From NCBI RefSeq assembly GCF_004004515.1, contig NZ_RXOL01000001.1, positions 806,001-870,000 of the forward strand: a stretch of 64,000 bases of DNA, written 5' to 3'. This DNA is from Croceicoccus ponticola (GTDB lineage: Bacteria > Pseudomonadota > Alphaproteobacteria > Sphingomonadales > Sphingomonadaceae). Each line of letters starts with the position of its first letter. The first letter of the stretch is position 1. Below the pieces are notes generated by a model. It had not been told where the DNA came from, made no database searches, and saw only the letters and a program-made list of their open reading frames with translations. A program made the translations under genes and the position numbers. Below are positions 1 to 7,606 of the stretch, one piece after another.

Positions 1-447
1 GGCAGCTGGAACTTCACCGAAATCCGCGACAACGACCTGTTCATCGCGCCCTGCGGTGGTGGTTGCACCGTCATCGACCCGCTGAACGATGACGGCCTTG
101 CCATCATCGACGGCAACGACCTGCCGCAGGCGCCGCGTTATGTCGCCAATGCCACGCTGCGTTACGGCGTGCCGGTAGGCGCGGGCGAAGTCTATTTCTT
201 CACCGACTGGGCCTATCGTTCGGCCACCAACTTCTTCCTGTACGAAGCGGTGGAATTCCGCGGCAAGGAACTGCTCGAAGGCGGTGTCCGCGCCGGGTAC
301 GCCGCCGATGCGGGTTGGGAAGTGGCCGGGTTCGTCCGCAATGTGACGGATGAAATCGTGTTCGTTTCGGGCATCGATTTCAACAACCTTACCGGCATGA
401 TCAACGAGCCGCGCACTTACGGCGTGGAGCTTCGCTACTCGTTCTGA
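1..447 (+). CDS. TonB-dependent receptor, C-terminal part (5' end outside window)
   Basis: The frame is open from the first base and ends at a TGA at 445-447, giving 148 residues. The residues alternate polar and hydrophobic as in outer-membrane beta strands, and the protein ends YGVELRYSF, with the terminal aromatic residue typical of TonB-dependent receptors. The plug domain and most of the barrel lie upstream of the window, so the ligand cannot be inferred. The last base of the stop codon is the first base of the phosphatase start codon that follows, so the two genes are probably translationally coupled. Confidence 0.85.
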   Translation, partial: GSWNFTEIRDNDLFIAPCGGGCTVIDPLNDDGLAIIDGNDLPQAPRYVANATLRYGVPVGAGEVYFFTDWAYRSATNFFLYEAVEFRGKELLEGGVRAGYAADAGWEVAGFVRNVTDEIVFVSGIDFNNLTGMINEPRTYGVELRYSF

Positions 448-914
448 TGAAGCAATCCCCGCGGGTCCTGTTCGTCTGCCTTGGCAATATATGCCGGTCG
501 CCGCTTGCCGAAGCGGCGTTCCGGGCTGAGGCGGAGGCGGCAGGGCTCGCGGTTCATACCGATTCGGCGGGCACGGCAGCCTATCACGTCGGAAATCCGC
601 CCGATCCGCGCGCCATTCGCGAAGCGGCTCGTAACGGTATCGACATCGCGCATTATCGCGGGCGGCAAGTGACGGCGCGCGACTTCCATGAATTCACGCA
701 CGTCTTTGCGCTGGATGCCGACAACCTCGCCAACCTGCGTCGCGTTCGTCCGGTGGACGGCAGCGCCGAACTGGCGCTGCTGATGGACATGGTACCCGGA
801 CGGCGGGGCGAAGCCGTGGCCGATCCCTATTACGGGGACGAGGCCGGTTTTGCCGTGACATGGGACGATGTCAGCATGGCCGCCCGCGCCATGGTGGCCA
901 GCCTTAAAGACTGA
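447..914 (+). CDS. Low-molecular-weight protein tyrosine phosphatase
   Basis: A 155-residue cytoplasmic enzyme expected to hydrolyse phosphotyrosine on proteins. The N-terminal phosphate loop C-X5-R-S is visible as C11-LGNIC-R17-S18, giving the cysteine nucleophile and the phosphate-binding arginine. The DPYYG signature near residue 128 supplies the general-acid aspartate. The length is normal for the family. The ATG overlaps the stop of the upstream TonB receptor (ATGA), an unusual partner: these enzymes more often sit with exopolysaccharide or tyrosine-kinase genes, and none is visible here. The gene is convergent with the MFS gene, with four bases between them. The target is unknown. Confidence 0.93.
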   Translation: MKQSPRVLFVCLGNICRSPLAEAAFRAEAEAAGLAVHTDSAGTAAYHVGNPPDPRAIREAARNGIDIAHYRGRQVTARDFHEFTHVFALDADNLANLRRVRPVDGSAELALLMDMVPGRRGEAVADPYYGDEAGFAVTWDDVSMAARAMVASLKD

Positions 915-918
915 TCGC

Positions 919-2202
919 TCAGCTTTCCGCGACCCAATCCTTGCGCAGAAACTTTCCGGCCAGCCCCATTAAAAGTGCCGCAAGCCCGTAAAGCGCCAAT
1001 GCGTAGAGCATCGAAAAACGCAGCGCTTCATCGCCATAGGTAGGCTTCAGCGCATCGGACAGCGCGCCCAGCGCAAAAATGCCGCCACCCAGCCCGATGA
1101 GGTTGTTGATCAGGAGGAACAGCGATGACGCCGTCGCCCGCGCGCGCGGTTCGACAAGATGCTGGATCGCCGAAAGCACCGGGCCGATCCAGATATAGGC
1201 GAACGCCTGCGGGATCAGGAACAGGACAAAGGCGACCGAGACGCTGCCCGACACGATGCCAAAGCCATAGAACGGCAGCGCCGCACAGAAAGCGATCGCC
1301 GGGAGCCACGCATACCATGCCCGGTCCCGGCCACCCAGCCGATCACCCAACCAGCCGCCCGTCAGCACGCCGACCGTACCGCCCAACAACAGGATCGCGC
1401 CATAGAACTGCGATGCCGCGACAAGGTCGAGCCCGAAACTGCGCTGCAACAGGCTGGGCAGCCAGAACGCGACGCCGTAACCCAGCATGGAACTGGACGC
1501 CGCGCCGAACGACAGCAGCCAGAACGAAGGTTTGCGCGCCAGCACGCGGGCGATATCGGCAAATCCGGGCGCTTCGTTGCCGGCCACCGGTGCGGGACGG
1601 GGCACGTCCTTCACGATCAGCTTGAACGGAATGGCGACCAGAATGCCGCAGATGCCGACAAAGAAGAACGCCGCCCGCCAATCGACCGTCGCGGCGATAT
1701 AGCCGCCCGCCATGACCCCCGCCGCCGATCCCAGCGGGATGCCCAGCGAATAGATCGACAGCGCGAACGAGCGTTTGGACGAGGGGAAATAATCGCCGAT
1801 GATGGCATAGGACGGCGCGACCCCGCCCGCTTCCCCCACCCCGACGCCAAGCCGGGCAAGGAAGATCGACCAGAAATTGTGCGCAAGGCCGCAAAGCGCG
1901 GTGAACCCGCTCCACGCGACAAGGCTGATGGTGATCACCCAACTGCGGCTGGTCCGGTCCGCCGTCCATGCCAGCGGAACCGCCAGCGTGGAATACAACA
2001 GCGCAAAGGCGATGCCGCCCAGCAAACCCATCTGCGTATCCGACAGGCCGAGATCGGCCTGAATCGGCGCAGCAAGGATCGACAGGATCTGCCGGTCAAG
2101 GAAATTGAAGATGTAAACGACGAGCAACATGCCCAGCACCGGTCCGGGCCGGGCGGGCAAGCTGCGCATGGGCGTTTCCGTTGCCGGATCGCTCGCGCTC
2201 AT
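919..2202 (-). CDS. MFS transporter (spinster-like)
   Basis: An inner-membrane transporter of 427 residues with about twelve hydrophobic segments. The first loop carries FNFLDRQILS and the region after TM2 has the MFS motif-A-like stretch ending in DRTSRS. The overall sequence resembles the spinster/hexuronate-type MFS proteins common beside TonB receptors in sphingomonads. The ATG at 2202 was chosen because it forms an ATGA overlap with the stop of the hydrolase gene; an in-frame start five codons upstream is possible. It is the last gene of the TBDR-hydrolase-MFS operon and probably moves the substrate, or its hydrolysis product, across the inner membrane. The substrate is not known. Confidence 0.85.
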   Translation of the reverse strand: MSASDPATETPMRSLPARPGPVLGMLLVVYIFNFLDRQILSILAAPIQADLGLSDTQMGLLGGIAFALLYSTLAVPLAWTADRTSRSWVITISLVAWSGFTALCGLAHNFWSIFLARLGVGVGEAGGVAPSYAIIGDYFPSSKRSFALSIYSLGIPLGSAAGVMAGGYIAATVDWRAAFFFVGICGILVAIPFKLIVKDVPRPAPVAGNEAPGFADIARVLARKPSFWLLSFGAASSSMLGYGVAFWLPSLLQRSFGLDLVAASQFYGAILLLGGTVGVLTGGWLGDRLGGRDRAWYAWLPAIAFCAALPFYGFGIVSGSVSVAFVLFLIPQAFAYIWIGPVLSAIQHLVEPRARATASSLFLLINNLIGLGGGIFALGALSDALKPTYGDEALRFSMLYALALYGLAALLMGLAGKFLRKDWVAES

Positions 2203-3101
2203 CGTGCGTGGGCGCAAAGGAAGGGCGGCAGCGCCGCGAGCACTTCGGGTTCGTCCAGCAAGGGCGCATGCCCCCGGTTCGGCACGACGACAGGCTCGAA
2301 CGCGGCATCGTGGCGGCGGGCCATTTCATCCATCGTTTCCGCCGACATCAGATCGCTCAACCCGCCGCGAACGACCAAGACCGGGACCTTCGTCACCATG
2401 TCCCACACCGGCCACAAGTCAGTCGGCACGACCGCGTCTGTTTCAGGTGTCAGCCCCTTCGCGATTGCCGGATCGTAGGCGGTAACGATGCCGTCCGCGG
2501 TTTCGCGGCTGGTGCGGCGGGCAAAGGCGAGCCATTCCGCGTCGCCGAATTCGGGAAACGCTGCGCCATTGACCCGCGCGAAACGCCCCGCCATTTCGGC
2601 CCAGTCGGCCGCCGGGCTCGGCGATCCGCCGACATAGGCGCGGATTCGGTCCAGACCCGCCTCGTCGATGACCGGGCCGATGTCGTTCAGCGCCAGCGCC
2701 GCGACGCGCTGCGGCGCAATCGCCGCCATGACCATGCCGATCAGCCCGCCCATCGACGTGCCGACGATGCCGAACCGGTCGATGCCAAGGTCCGCCAAAA
2801 GGGCGAACATGTCCGCGACATAGACGTCGATGCGATAGTTGGCGGCATCGTCGTCATAGTCCGACAGACCTCGTCCTCGCTGATCGGGCACGATCAAGCG
2901 ATAGTCCGCAAGATGGGGCGCCAGTGGTTCGAAGTCCGCGGCATTGCGGGTCAGCCCGTGCATCAGCAGGAGAGGGAGCCCCCCCCTCTCCTGCCGCTCG
3001 CCCGCATCACCGTCCGTCCCCCTGACGGATGGATAATCGCGAGCGAAAAGCCCAAGCCGCCCGTCTGCCGAGCGATAGCGGTGTTCTTCGTAACTTTTCA
3101 T
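2199..3101 (-). CDS. Alpha/beta hydrolase
   Basis: A 300-residue single-domain alpha/beta hydrolase. Visible are the oxyanion-hole stretch LMHGLTRN near residue 50, the nucleophile elbow GTSMGG with Ser116, and a C-terminal NRGHAPLL with the probable catalytic His278; an acidic residue in GGLSDLMS near residue 250 may complete the triad. There is no signal peptide, so it should act in the cytoplasm on an ester, lactone or similar bond. It starts 31 bases after the TonB receptor stop and overlaps the MFS start by ATGA. The context suggests that an imported compound is hydrolysed; epoxide hydrolase or C-C hydrolase activity cannot be excluded. Confidence 0.88.
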   Translation of the reverse strand: MKSYEEHRYRSADGRLGLFARDYPSVRGTDGDAGERQERGGLPLLLMHGLTRNAADFEPLAPHLADYRLIVPDQRGRGLSDYDDDAANYRIDVYVADMFALLADLGIDRFGIVGTSMGGLIGMVMAAIAPQRVAALALNDIGPVIDEAGLDRIRAYVGGSPSPAADWAEMAGRFARVNGAAFPEFGDAEWLAFARRTSRETADGIVTAYDPAIAKGLTPETDAVVPTDLWPVWDMVTKVPVLVVRGGLSDLMSAETMDEMARRHDAAFEPVVVPNRGHAPLLDEPEVLAALPPFLCAHAR

Positions 3102-3132
3102 GACAGCCGTTCCTTATCAGTCCCCGCGGGGA

Positions 3133-5478
3133 TCAGAAACGGACTTCGGCAGTCACGAACACGCGGCGCGGATCGCCATAGAAACCGGTTAGCGTACCTT
3201 CGCGGCCGAGCGTCGGCGTGAACGGAGCGCCACCGACGCCGCCCGCCACGAAGTTGTAACCCGACACGATGTACCGCTTGTTCGTCAGATTCTTGCCGTG
3301 GACGCCGATCGAGAAGCGGTCGGAATCGTCGGTGTAGACGAGGCTGGCATCGTAAAGGACATAGCCGTCCTGATCGAGGAACGGGTTGGTCACTTCGAAC
3401 TGGCTGGTATCGCTGCGCAGTGATGCCGATGCGAGCAGGTCGACCATGCCACTGGCAACCGGCACGCCAAGGTCGAACCCTGCGTTGACCGTCCATTCGG
3501 GCGTGTTCTGGATCACCCGCACGTCCGACACGTCGTTCCCGCCAACGATATATTCGTTGAACTTGGCGTCGAGATAGCCAACCGCGAAGTTCGCGCTGAG
3601 TCGGCTGCCCGCGCCGGCAAAGTCCTGACCGACCAGTGCATCCGCTTCGACTTCGAAGCCGTTGAGGTCGGCGCTTGCCGCATTGGTCGTGACGCCGACG
3701 AACGTGTCGAACACTCCGTCGCCATTAGTGTCGGCACCCTGTGACCCGGGAATCTGAATGTCCTTGTAGTCACCCTTGAACGCCGCGACGCTGAGGTTGA
3801 GGCGACGGTTTAGCAGCGCAGCCTTCCATCCCAGTTCATAGCTGTTCACCGTTTCGGGGTCGAAGCTCATGAATTCGAACACTTCGTCGCTGCTGACCGA
3901 ACCGTCGCCGTTGATATCGGGCGCCTGGGTGGACTGGCCGCGCGGGTCGAAGCCGCCGCCTTTAAAGCCCTTGGAATAGGAGAAGTAGATGTTGTGGTTG
4001 CTGTTGGGCTTGAAGCTGATCGACGCGCGGGGCGTGAATTCCTTGAATGTGTCCGATCCGTTGAAATTCGACGTGATTGCGGTCGCGGTCGAGCCGCTGG
4101 CGAACAGGTCGGAATAGCCGCCGACGAAGGTCGTGCGCAGGACCTTCGAAGTGCGCTTGTCGCTGGTGTAGCGGCCACCGAGCGAAAGGCTCAACTGATC
4201 GCTCAGCTCGTATGTGAAGTCACCGAAGATCGACCATGTCTTGGTGTTCACGTCGCCCAGCGTCTGGGCGGTCAGGCCGGTATAGGCAGTGGTGCCGTAG
4301 ATCGCGTTCAACAGGTCGCCGGTCGTGAACAGCGCGACGTCGAAGGCGGTAAAGGCGTCCGCGTCGAGGTAATAAGCGCCCAGCACGCCCGACAGGCGGT
4401 CGCTTTCGTACAGGAATTGCAGTTCCTGACTGAACTGGTCGTTCTTGTAGATTGCCGGAACGTCGACGTCGGCGGACGGCAGGCTGTCGAAATCGATCGG
4501 GCTGGTCGACTTGTCCTTGCGATAACCGGTGATCGACTTCAGCGTCACCGTGTCCGACATTTCGAACGCGGCGGTAAGCGCGCCGCCATAGGCTTCGACT
4601 TCCTGGTCGACGACATTCAGGCCGGCAAGCGTGTCGTACACGCTGTCGAGAACCGGTGCGCCGCTGAGCAGGCCGGGGATCAAGCGGTGCCCCTGACGGG
4701 CGAAGCTGTCGTCCTTTATGTAATCGCCCGACAGGCGGATGAAGACCGGCCCGTTGTCGAATTCGACCGTGCCGCGTCCTGCCCAAACGTCCTTGTTATA
4801 GTTTTCGACGCCCTCCTGGACGAGATTGTCGCCAAATCCGCCACGGCTGAGCCGCGCGCCGCTTGCGCCGATGCGCAGGCTTTCGGTCAAGGGGGTCGAG
4901 GCAGTCACGACAACGTCGGCCTGGTCATAGGAACCGTACGTGCCGCGAATTTTTACCGACGGGTCGGCGGGAAGTCGTGCGGTGACGTACTTGATGGCAC
5001 CGCCGATCGTGTTGCGTCCGTAGAGCGTCCCCTGCGGGCCGCGCAGCACTTCGATCCGCTCCACGTCATAAACGTCGAGCACGGATGCCTGCGGGCGGTT
5101 GAGGTAAACGTCATCGACGTAAAGTCCGACGCCCGCTTCGAAGCCTGCGACCGGGTCCTGTTGACCGACGCCACGGATGAAGGCCGACAGCGTCGTGTTC
5201 GTACCTCGCGACACTTCGAGCGTGAGGTTCGGGACCTGCTTGCCGATCTCCTCGATCGTCTGCGTGCCCTGCTTGGCAAGGTCTTCTGACCCGATGGCGG
5301 TGACGGAAATCGGAACGTCGATCAGGCGTTCTTCACGGCGGCGGGCGGTGACGACGATCTGGTTGCCGTCTTCGCTGGCCGAAACTTCAGTCGTGCCCTG
5401 CGCCATCGCGGGTGCGGAAATCGTAAGGGCGGCAATGGCAATCGGGCTCGCGGCGCAAGCGAAAAGCGCAAACTTCAT
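3133..5478 (-). CDS. TonB-dependent receptor with EF-hand-like loops
   Basis: A 781-residue outer-membrane receptor. A signal peptide runs from MKFALFACAA to an APAMAQ cleavage region near residue 27. The plug domain follows, with IVVTARRREE, a TonB-box-like region, and a barrel ending in a terminal Phe. The start at 5478 was chosen because a strong GGAGG lies eight bases upstream; a GTG start five codons earlier is less likely because that reading would place the GGAGG inside the coding region. Two acidic loops of the form D-x-N-G-D-G occur in the barrel half, at 3883-3918 and 3697-3732. It heads an operon with the hydrolase and MFS genes and is divergent from a TetR gene, across a palindrome. 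The ligand is unknown. Confidence 0.93.
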   Translation of the reverse strand: MKFALFACAASPIAIAALTISAPAMAQGTTEVSASEDGNQIVVTARRREERLIDVPISVTAIGSEDLAKQGTQTIEEIGKQVPNLTLEVSRGTNTTLSAFIRGVGQQDPVAGFEAGVGLYVDDVYLNRPQASVLDVYDVERIEVLRGPQGTLYGRNTIGGAIKYVTARLPADPSVKIRGTYGSYDQADVVVTASTPLTESLRIGASGARLSRGGFGDNLVQEGVENYNKDVWAGRGTVEFDNGPVFIRLSGDYIKDDSFARQGHRLIPGLLSGAPVLDSVYDTLAGLNVVDQEVEAYGGALTAAFEMSDTVTLKSITGYRKDKSTSPIDFDSLPSADVDVPAIYKNDQFSQELQFLYESDRLSGVLGAYYLDADAFTAFDVALFTTGDLLNAIYGTTAYTGLTAQTLGDVNTKTWSIFGDFTYELSDQLSLSLGGRYTSDKRTSKVLRTTFVGGYSDLFASGSTATAITSNFNGSDTFKEFTPRASISFKPNSNHNIYFSYSKGFKGGGFDPRGQSTQAPDINGDGSVSSDEVFEFMSFDPETVNSYELGWKAALLNRRLNLSVAAFKGDYKDIQIPGSQGADTNGDGVFDTFVGVTTNAASADLNGFEVEADALVGQDFAGAGSRLSANFAVGYLDAKFNEYIVGGNDVSDVRVIQNTPEWTVNAGFDLGVPVASGMVDLLASASLRSDTSQFEVTNPFLDQDGYVLYDASLVYTDDSDRFSIGVHGKNLTNKRYIVSGYNFVAGGVGGAPFTPTLGREGTLTGFYGDPRRVFVTAEVRF

Positions 5479-5531
5479 CAGGTCATCCTCCACAGTATGG
5501 TCCCTTGGCAGGACCTCTGGAAAGCGACCTA

Positions 5532-5554
5532 TTGAAAGTTGAACCGACTTTCAA
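5532..5554. promoter_or_regulatory. Inverted repeat, likely TetR operator
   Basis: TTGAAAGT and ACTTTCAA form a perfect 8-base inverted repeat around a 7-base spacer. It sits in the 123-base gap between the TonB receptor (minus) and the TetR gene (plus), about 47 bases upstream of the regulator start and 53 upstream of the receptor start. Size and position fit an operator through which the TetR protein represses both directions. On the minus strand TTGAAA could itself serve as a -35 element, so binding would block the receptor promoter. The assignment is inferred from position and symmetry. Confidence 0.6.
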
Positions 5555-5601
5555 GTTTGATTTCGTTGCCTTGCCCGCGATCCGGGTATAGCTGTGGCCT
5601 T

Positions 5602-6225
5602 ATGGACACAATCGAGCCTGCCAGCGAAGCGAGACCGGACAAGGAGCCACGCACCGACCGCGGAAGGCGCACGCTGCGCAAGCTGCTCGACGCGGCGGCG
5701 GCGGAGTTCGGAGAAAAGGGATTTCACGAAGCTTCGATCAGCGGCATCACCCGTCGGGCTGGCACGGCGCTCGGCAGTTTTTATACCTATTTCGATTCGA
5801 AGGACGAAATCTTCCGCGCGCTGGTGTCGGACATGAGCGGCATGGTGCGGACCCATTCGGCGAGGGAAGTCCTGCCCGAGATGACCCCGATTGAAATCGA
5901 GGCGGCCGCGCTGAAGGGATTTTTGAAGTTCGCACGCGACCACAAGGAAATCTATCGCATCATCGACGAAGCTGAATTCGTCGACCCAGCCAGCTATCGC
6001 GCCCATTACGAAACGACAGCGAAGCGCATTGTCGAACGATTGGAAAAAGGGGCCGCCAGCGGCGATTTCCGCCCCGGCCTGAACGAAGCACACGCATGGG
6101 CGATCATGGGGATGAACGTTTTCCTCGGCATGCGTTATGCGATCCTGGCCGAGGACCGGGAGATCGAGGAGGTCGTGGCCGTAGCCAGCGACCTCCTGCG
6201 AAATGGTATAGCAAAGGGTGAATGA
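5602..6225 (+). CDS. TetR/AcrR family transcriptional regulator
   Basis: A 207-residue one-component regulator. The N-terminal helix-turn-helix is visible in the stretch RRTLRKLLDAAAAEFGEKGF followed by ASISGITRRAGTALGSFYTYF, which is typical TetR. The rest is a ligand-binding helical domain. The ATG at 5602 was preferred to an upstream in-frame start because the extra 21 residues are not family-like. A TATAGC at 5587-5592, ten bases before this ATG, could be a -10 element giving an almost leaderless transcript. It is divergent from the receptor-hydrolase-MFS operon and probably represses it until a substrate-derived ligand binds. Confidence 0.92.
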   Translation: MDTIEPASEARPDKEPRTDRGRRTLRKLLDAAAAEFGEKGFHEASISGITRRAGTALGSFYTYFDSKDEIFRALVSDMSGMVRTHSAREVLPEMTPIEIEAAALKGFLKFARDHKEIYRIIDEAEFVDPASYRAHYETTAKRIVERLEKGAASGDFRPGLNEAHAWAIMGMNVFLGMRYAILAEDREIEEVVAVASDLLRNGIAKGE

Positions 6226-6262
6226 TCGGGCGTTTTAGCCGGATCGAGCCGCCCCGTTCAAT

Positions 6263-7555
6263 TCAGGCAGGACGCCGCGCGAAGACGCCGAACCCTGCGA
6301 TGATCGCATAACAAACAGCCGGAAGGATCAGCGCGGTCGGCAGGCTGCCGGTTGCGTCGGCCAGCATCCCGAAAAGCACCGGCACCACCGCCCCGCCGAC
6401 GATGGCGACGTTGATGATGCCCGAACCGTCGGCCGCGCTCGCGCCCAGCTTTTCGCAAGCCAGCGTAAAGATCGTCGGGAACATGATCGAATTGACGAGG
6501 CCCACTGCCAGCAGGCTGTAACCTGCGATCGGGCCGCTGCTGGTGGCCGAAAACGCGATCAGCGCAATCGCCAGTGCCGCGTTGAAGGCGAGCACCTTGC
6601 CGGGGCTGATGATCCGCAGGACCGCCGATCCGATAAACCGACCGACCATCGCGCCGCCCCAATAAAGCGTGATCATCCAGCCGATGACCGATTCAGGTTC
6701 TCCGAACACGCGCGCTTCGGCCAGATAGTTGATGAGGATCGAACCGATCGCCACTTCGGCGCCGACGTAAAGGAAGATCGCCAGCGCCCCGTAACCGAAG
6801 CGGGGCCGTTTCAGCAGCGCGAAACCGCCGAACAACGAACTGTCCTGATGCGTTTCGCCCTGCAGCTTGTTGCGGAACATCCACACCACTGCCGCCACGA
6901 CGCCGATCGCGACCGCAAGACCCATGTAGGTGTTTACGATCATGTTCGATTCGGCCGTGCGATAGGCATCGAGCGCCGGGCCGGTAAGGTCGGCTGCGCT
7001 GACTTCGGCCAGTTTACCCAGGATCAACCCTGCGCCCACCGCCGGAAACACCGTGGTGCCCAGCGAATTGAACGCCTGTCCGAACGTCAGTCGGCTATGT
7101 GCCGTACGCTGCGGACCCAGCAGGCTGAGCAGCGGATTGGCGACGACCTGAACTGTCACGACCCCTGCCGCAAGGATGAACAGCGCGAACAGGAACAGGC
7201 CATAAGTGGCCGTCTGGCTCGCTGGGATGAACAGCAGGCAGCCCGCCATCATGGTGACAAGGCCCACGACCGCACCGCGCATGTAGCCGATCTTCTTCAC
7301 CAGCCGCGCCGCCGGCAGCCCGACGATGAAATAGGCCGCGAAAAAGCAGAACTGCACCAGCATCGCCTGCGTGTAATTCAGCGTGAACAGTTCCTTCAGC
7401 TTCGGGATGATCACGTCGTTGAGCGAAGTGATCCCACCAAAGATGAAGAACAGCGCGAACACGAAAGGCTGAAGCCCCGGCGCGTCGATGTGGTTGCCAT
7501 CGTCCGTTACCGTGGCGGGATCGGACGAACTAGCGATATCTGGGGCCAGTGCCAT
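6263..7555 (-). CDS. FucP/GluP-type MFS sugar permease
   Basis: A 430-residue inner-membrane MFS protein with about twelve hydrophobic segments. The sequence FALFFIFGGITSLNDVIIPKLK near residue 33 and VVANPLL followed by LTFGQAFNSLGTT are characteristic of the fucose/glucose/galactose:H+ symporter family. A GGAGGA lies nine bases before the ATG. It follows the GH3 glucosidase gene by 51 bases on the same strand, so it probably imports the glucose or short glucosides released by the glycosidases of this locus. It is convergent with the TetR gene. The exact sugar is not determined by sequence; glucose is the simplest reading. Confidence 0.88.
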   Translation of the reverse strand: MALAPDIASSSDPATVTDDGNHIDAPGLQPFVFALFFIFGGITSLNDVIIPKLKELFTLNYTQAMLVQFCFFAAYFIVGLPAARLVKKIGYMRGAVVGLVTMMAGCLLFIPASQTATYGLFLFALFILAAGVVTVQVVANPLLSLLGPQRTAHSRLTFGQAFNSLGTTVFPAVGAGLILGKLAEVSAADLTGPALDAYRTAESNMIVNTYMGLAVAIGVVAAVVWMFRNKLQGETHQDSSLFGGFALLKRPRFGYGALAIFLYVGAEVAIGSILINYLAEARVFGEPESVIGWMITLYWGGAMVGRFIGSAVLRIISPGKVLAFNAALAIALIAFSATSSGPIAGYSLLAVGLVNSIMFPTIFTLACEKLGASAADGSGIINVAIVGGAVVPVLFGMLADATGSLPTALILPAVCYAIIAGFGVFARRPA

Positions 7556-7606
7556 CAGGTGTTCTCCTCCGCGCCGGGTCGAAACGCCCGGCCATGTTTA
7601 TGATTA

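Noticed and set aside
7556-7606. A LacI site in front of the FucP-like permease
   Set aside because: The 51-base gap has no AACGTT core. The permease is more likely expressed from the GH3 promoter.
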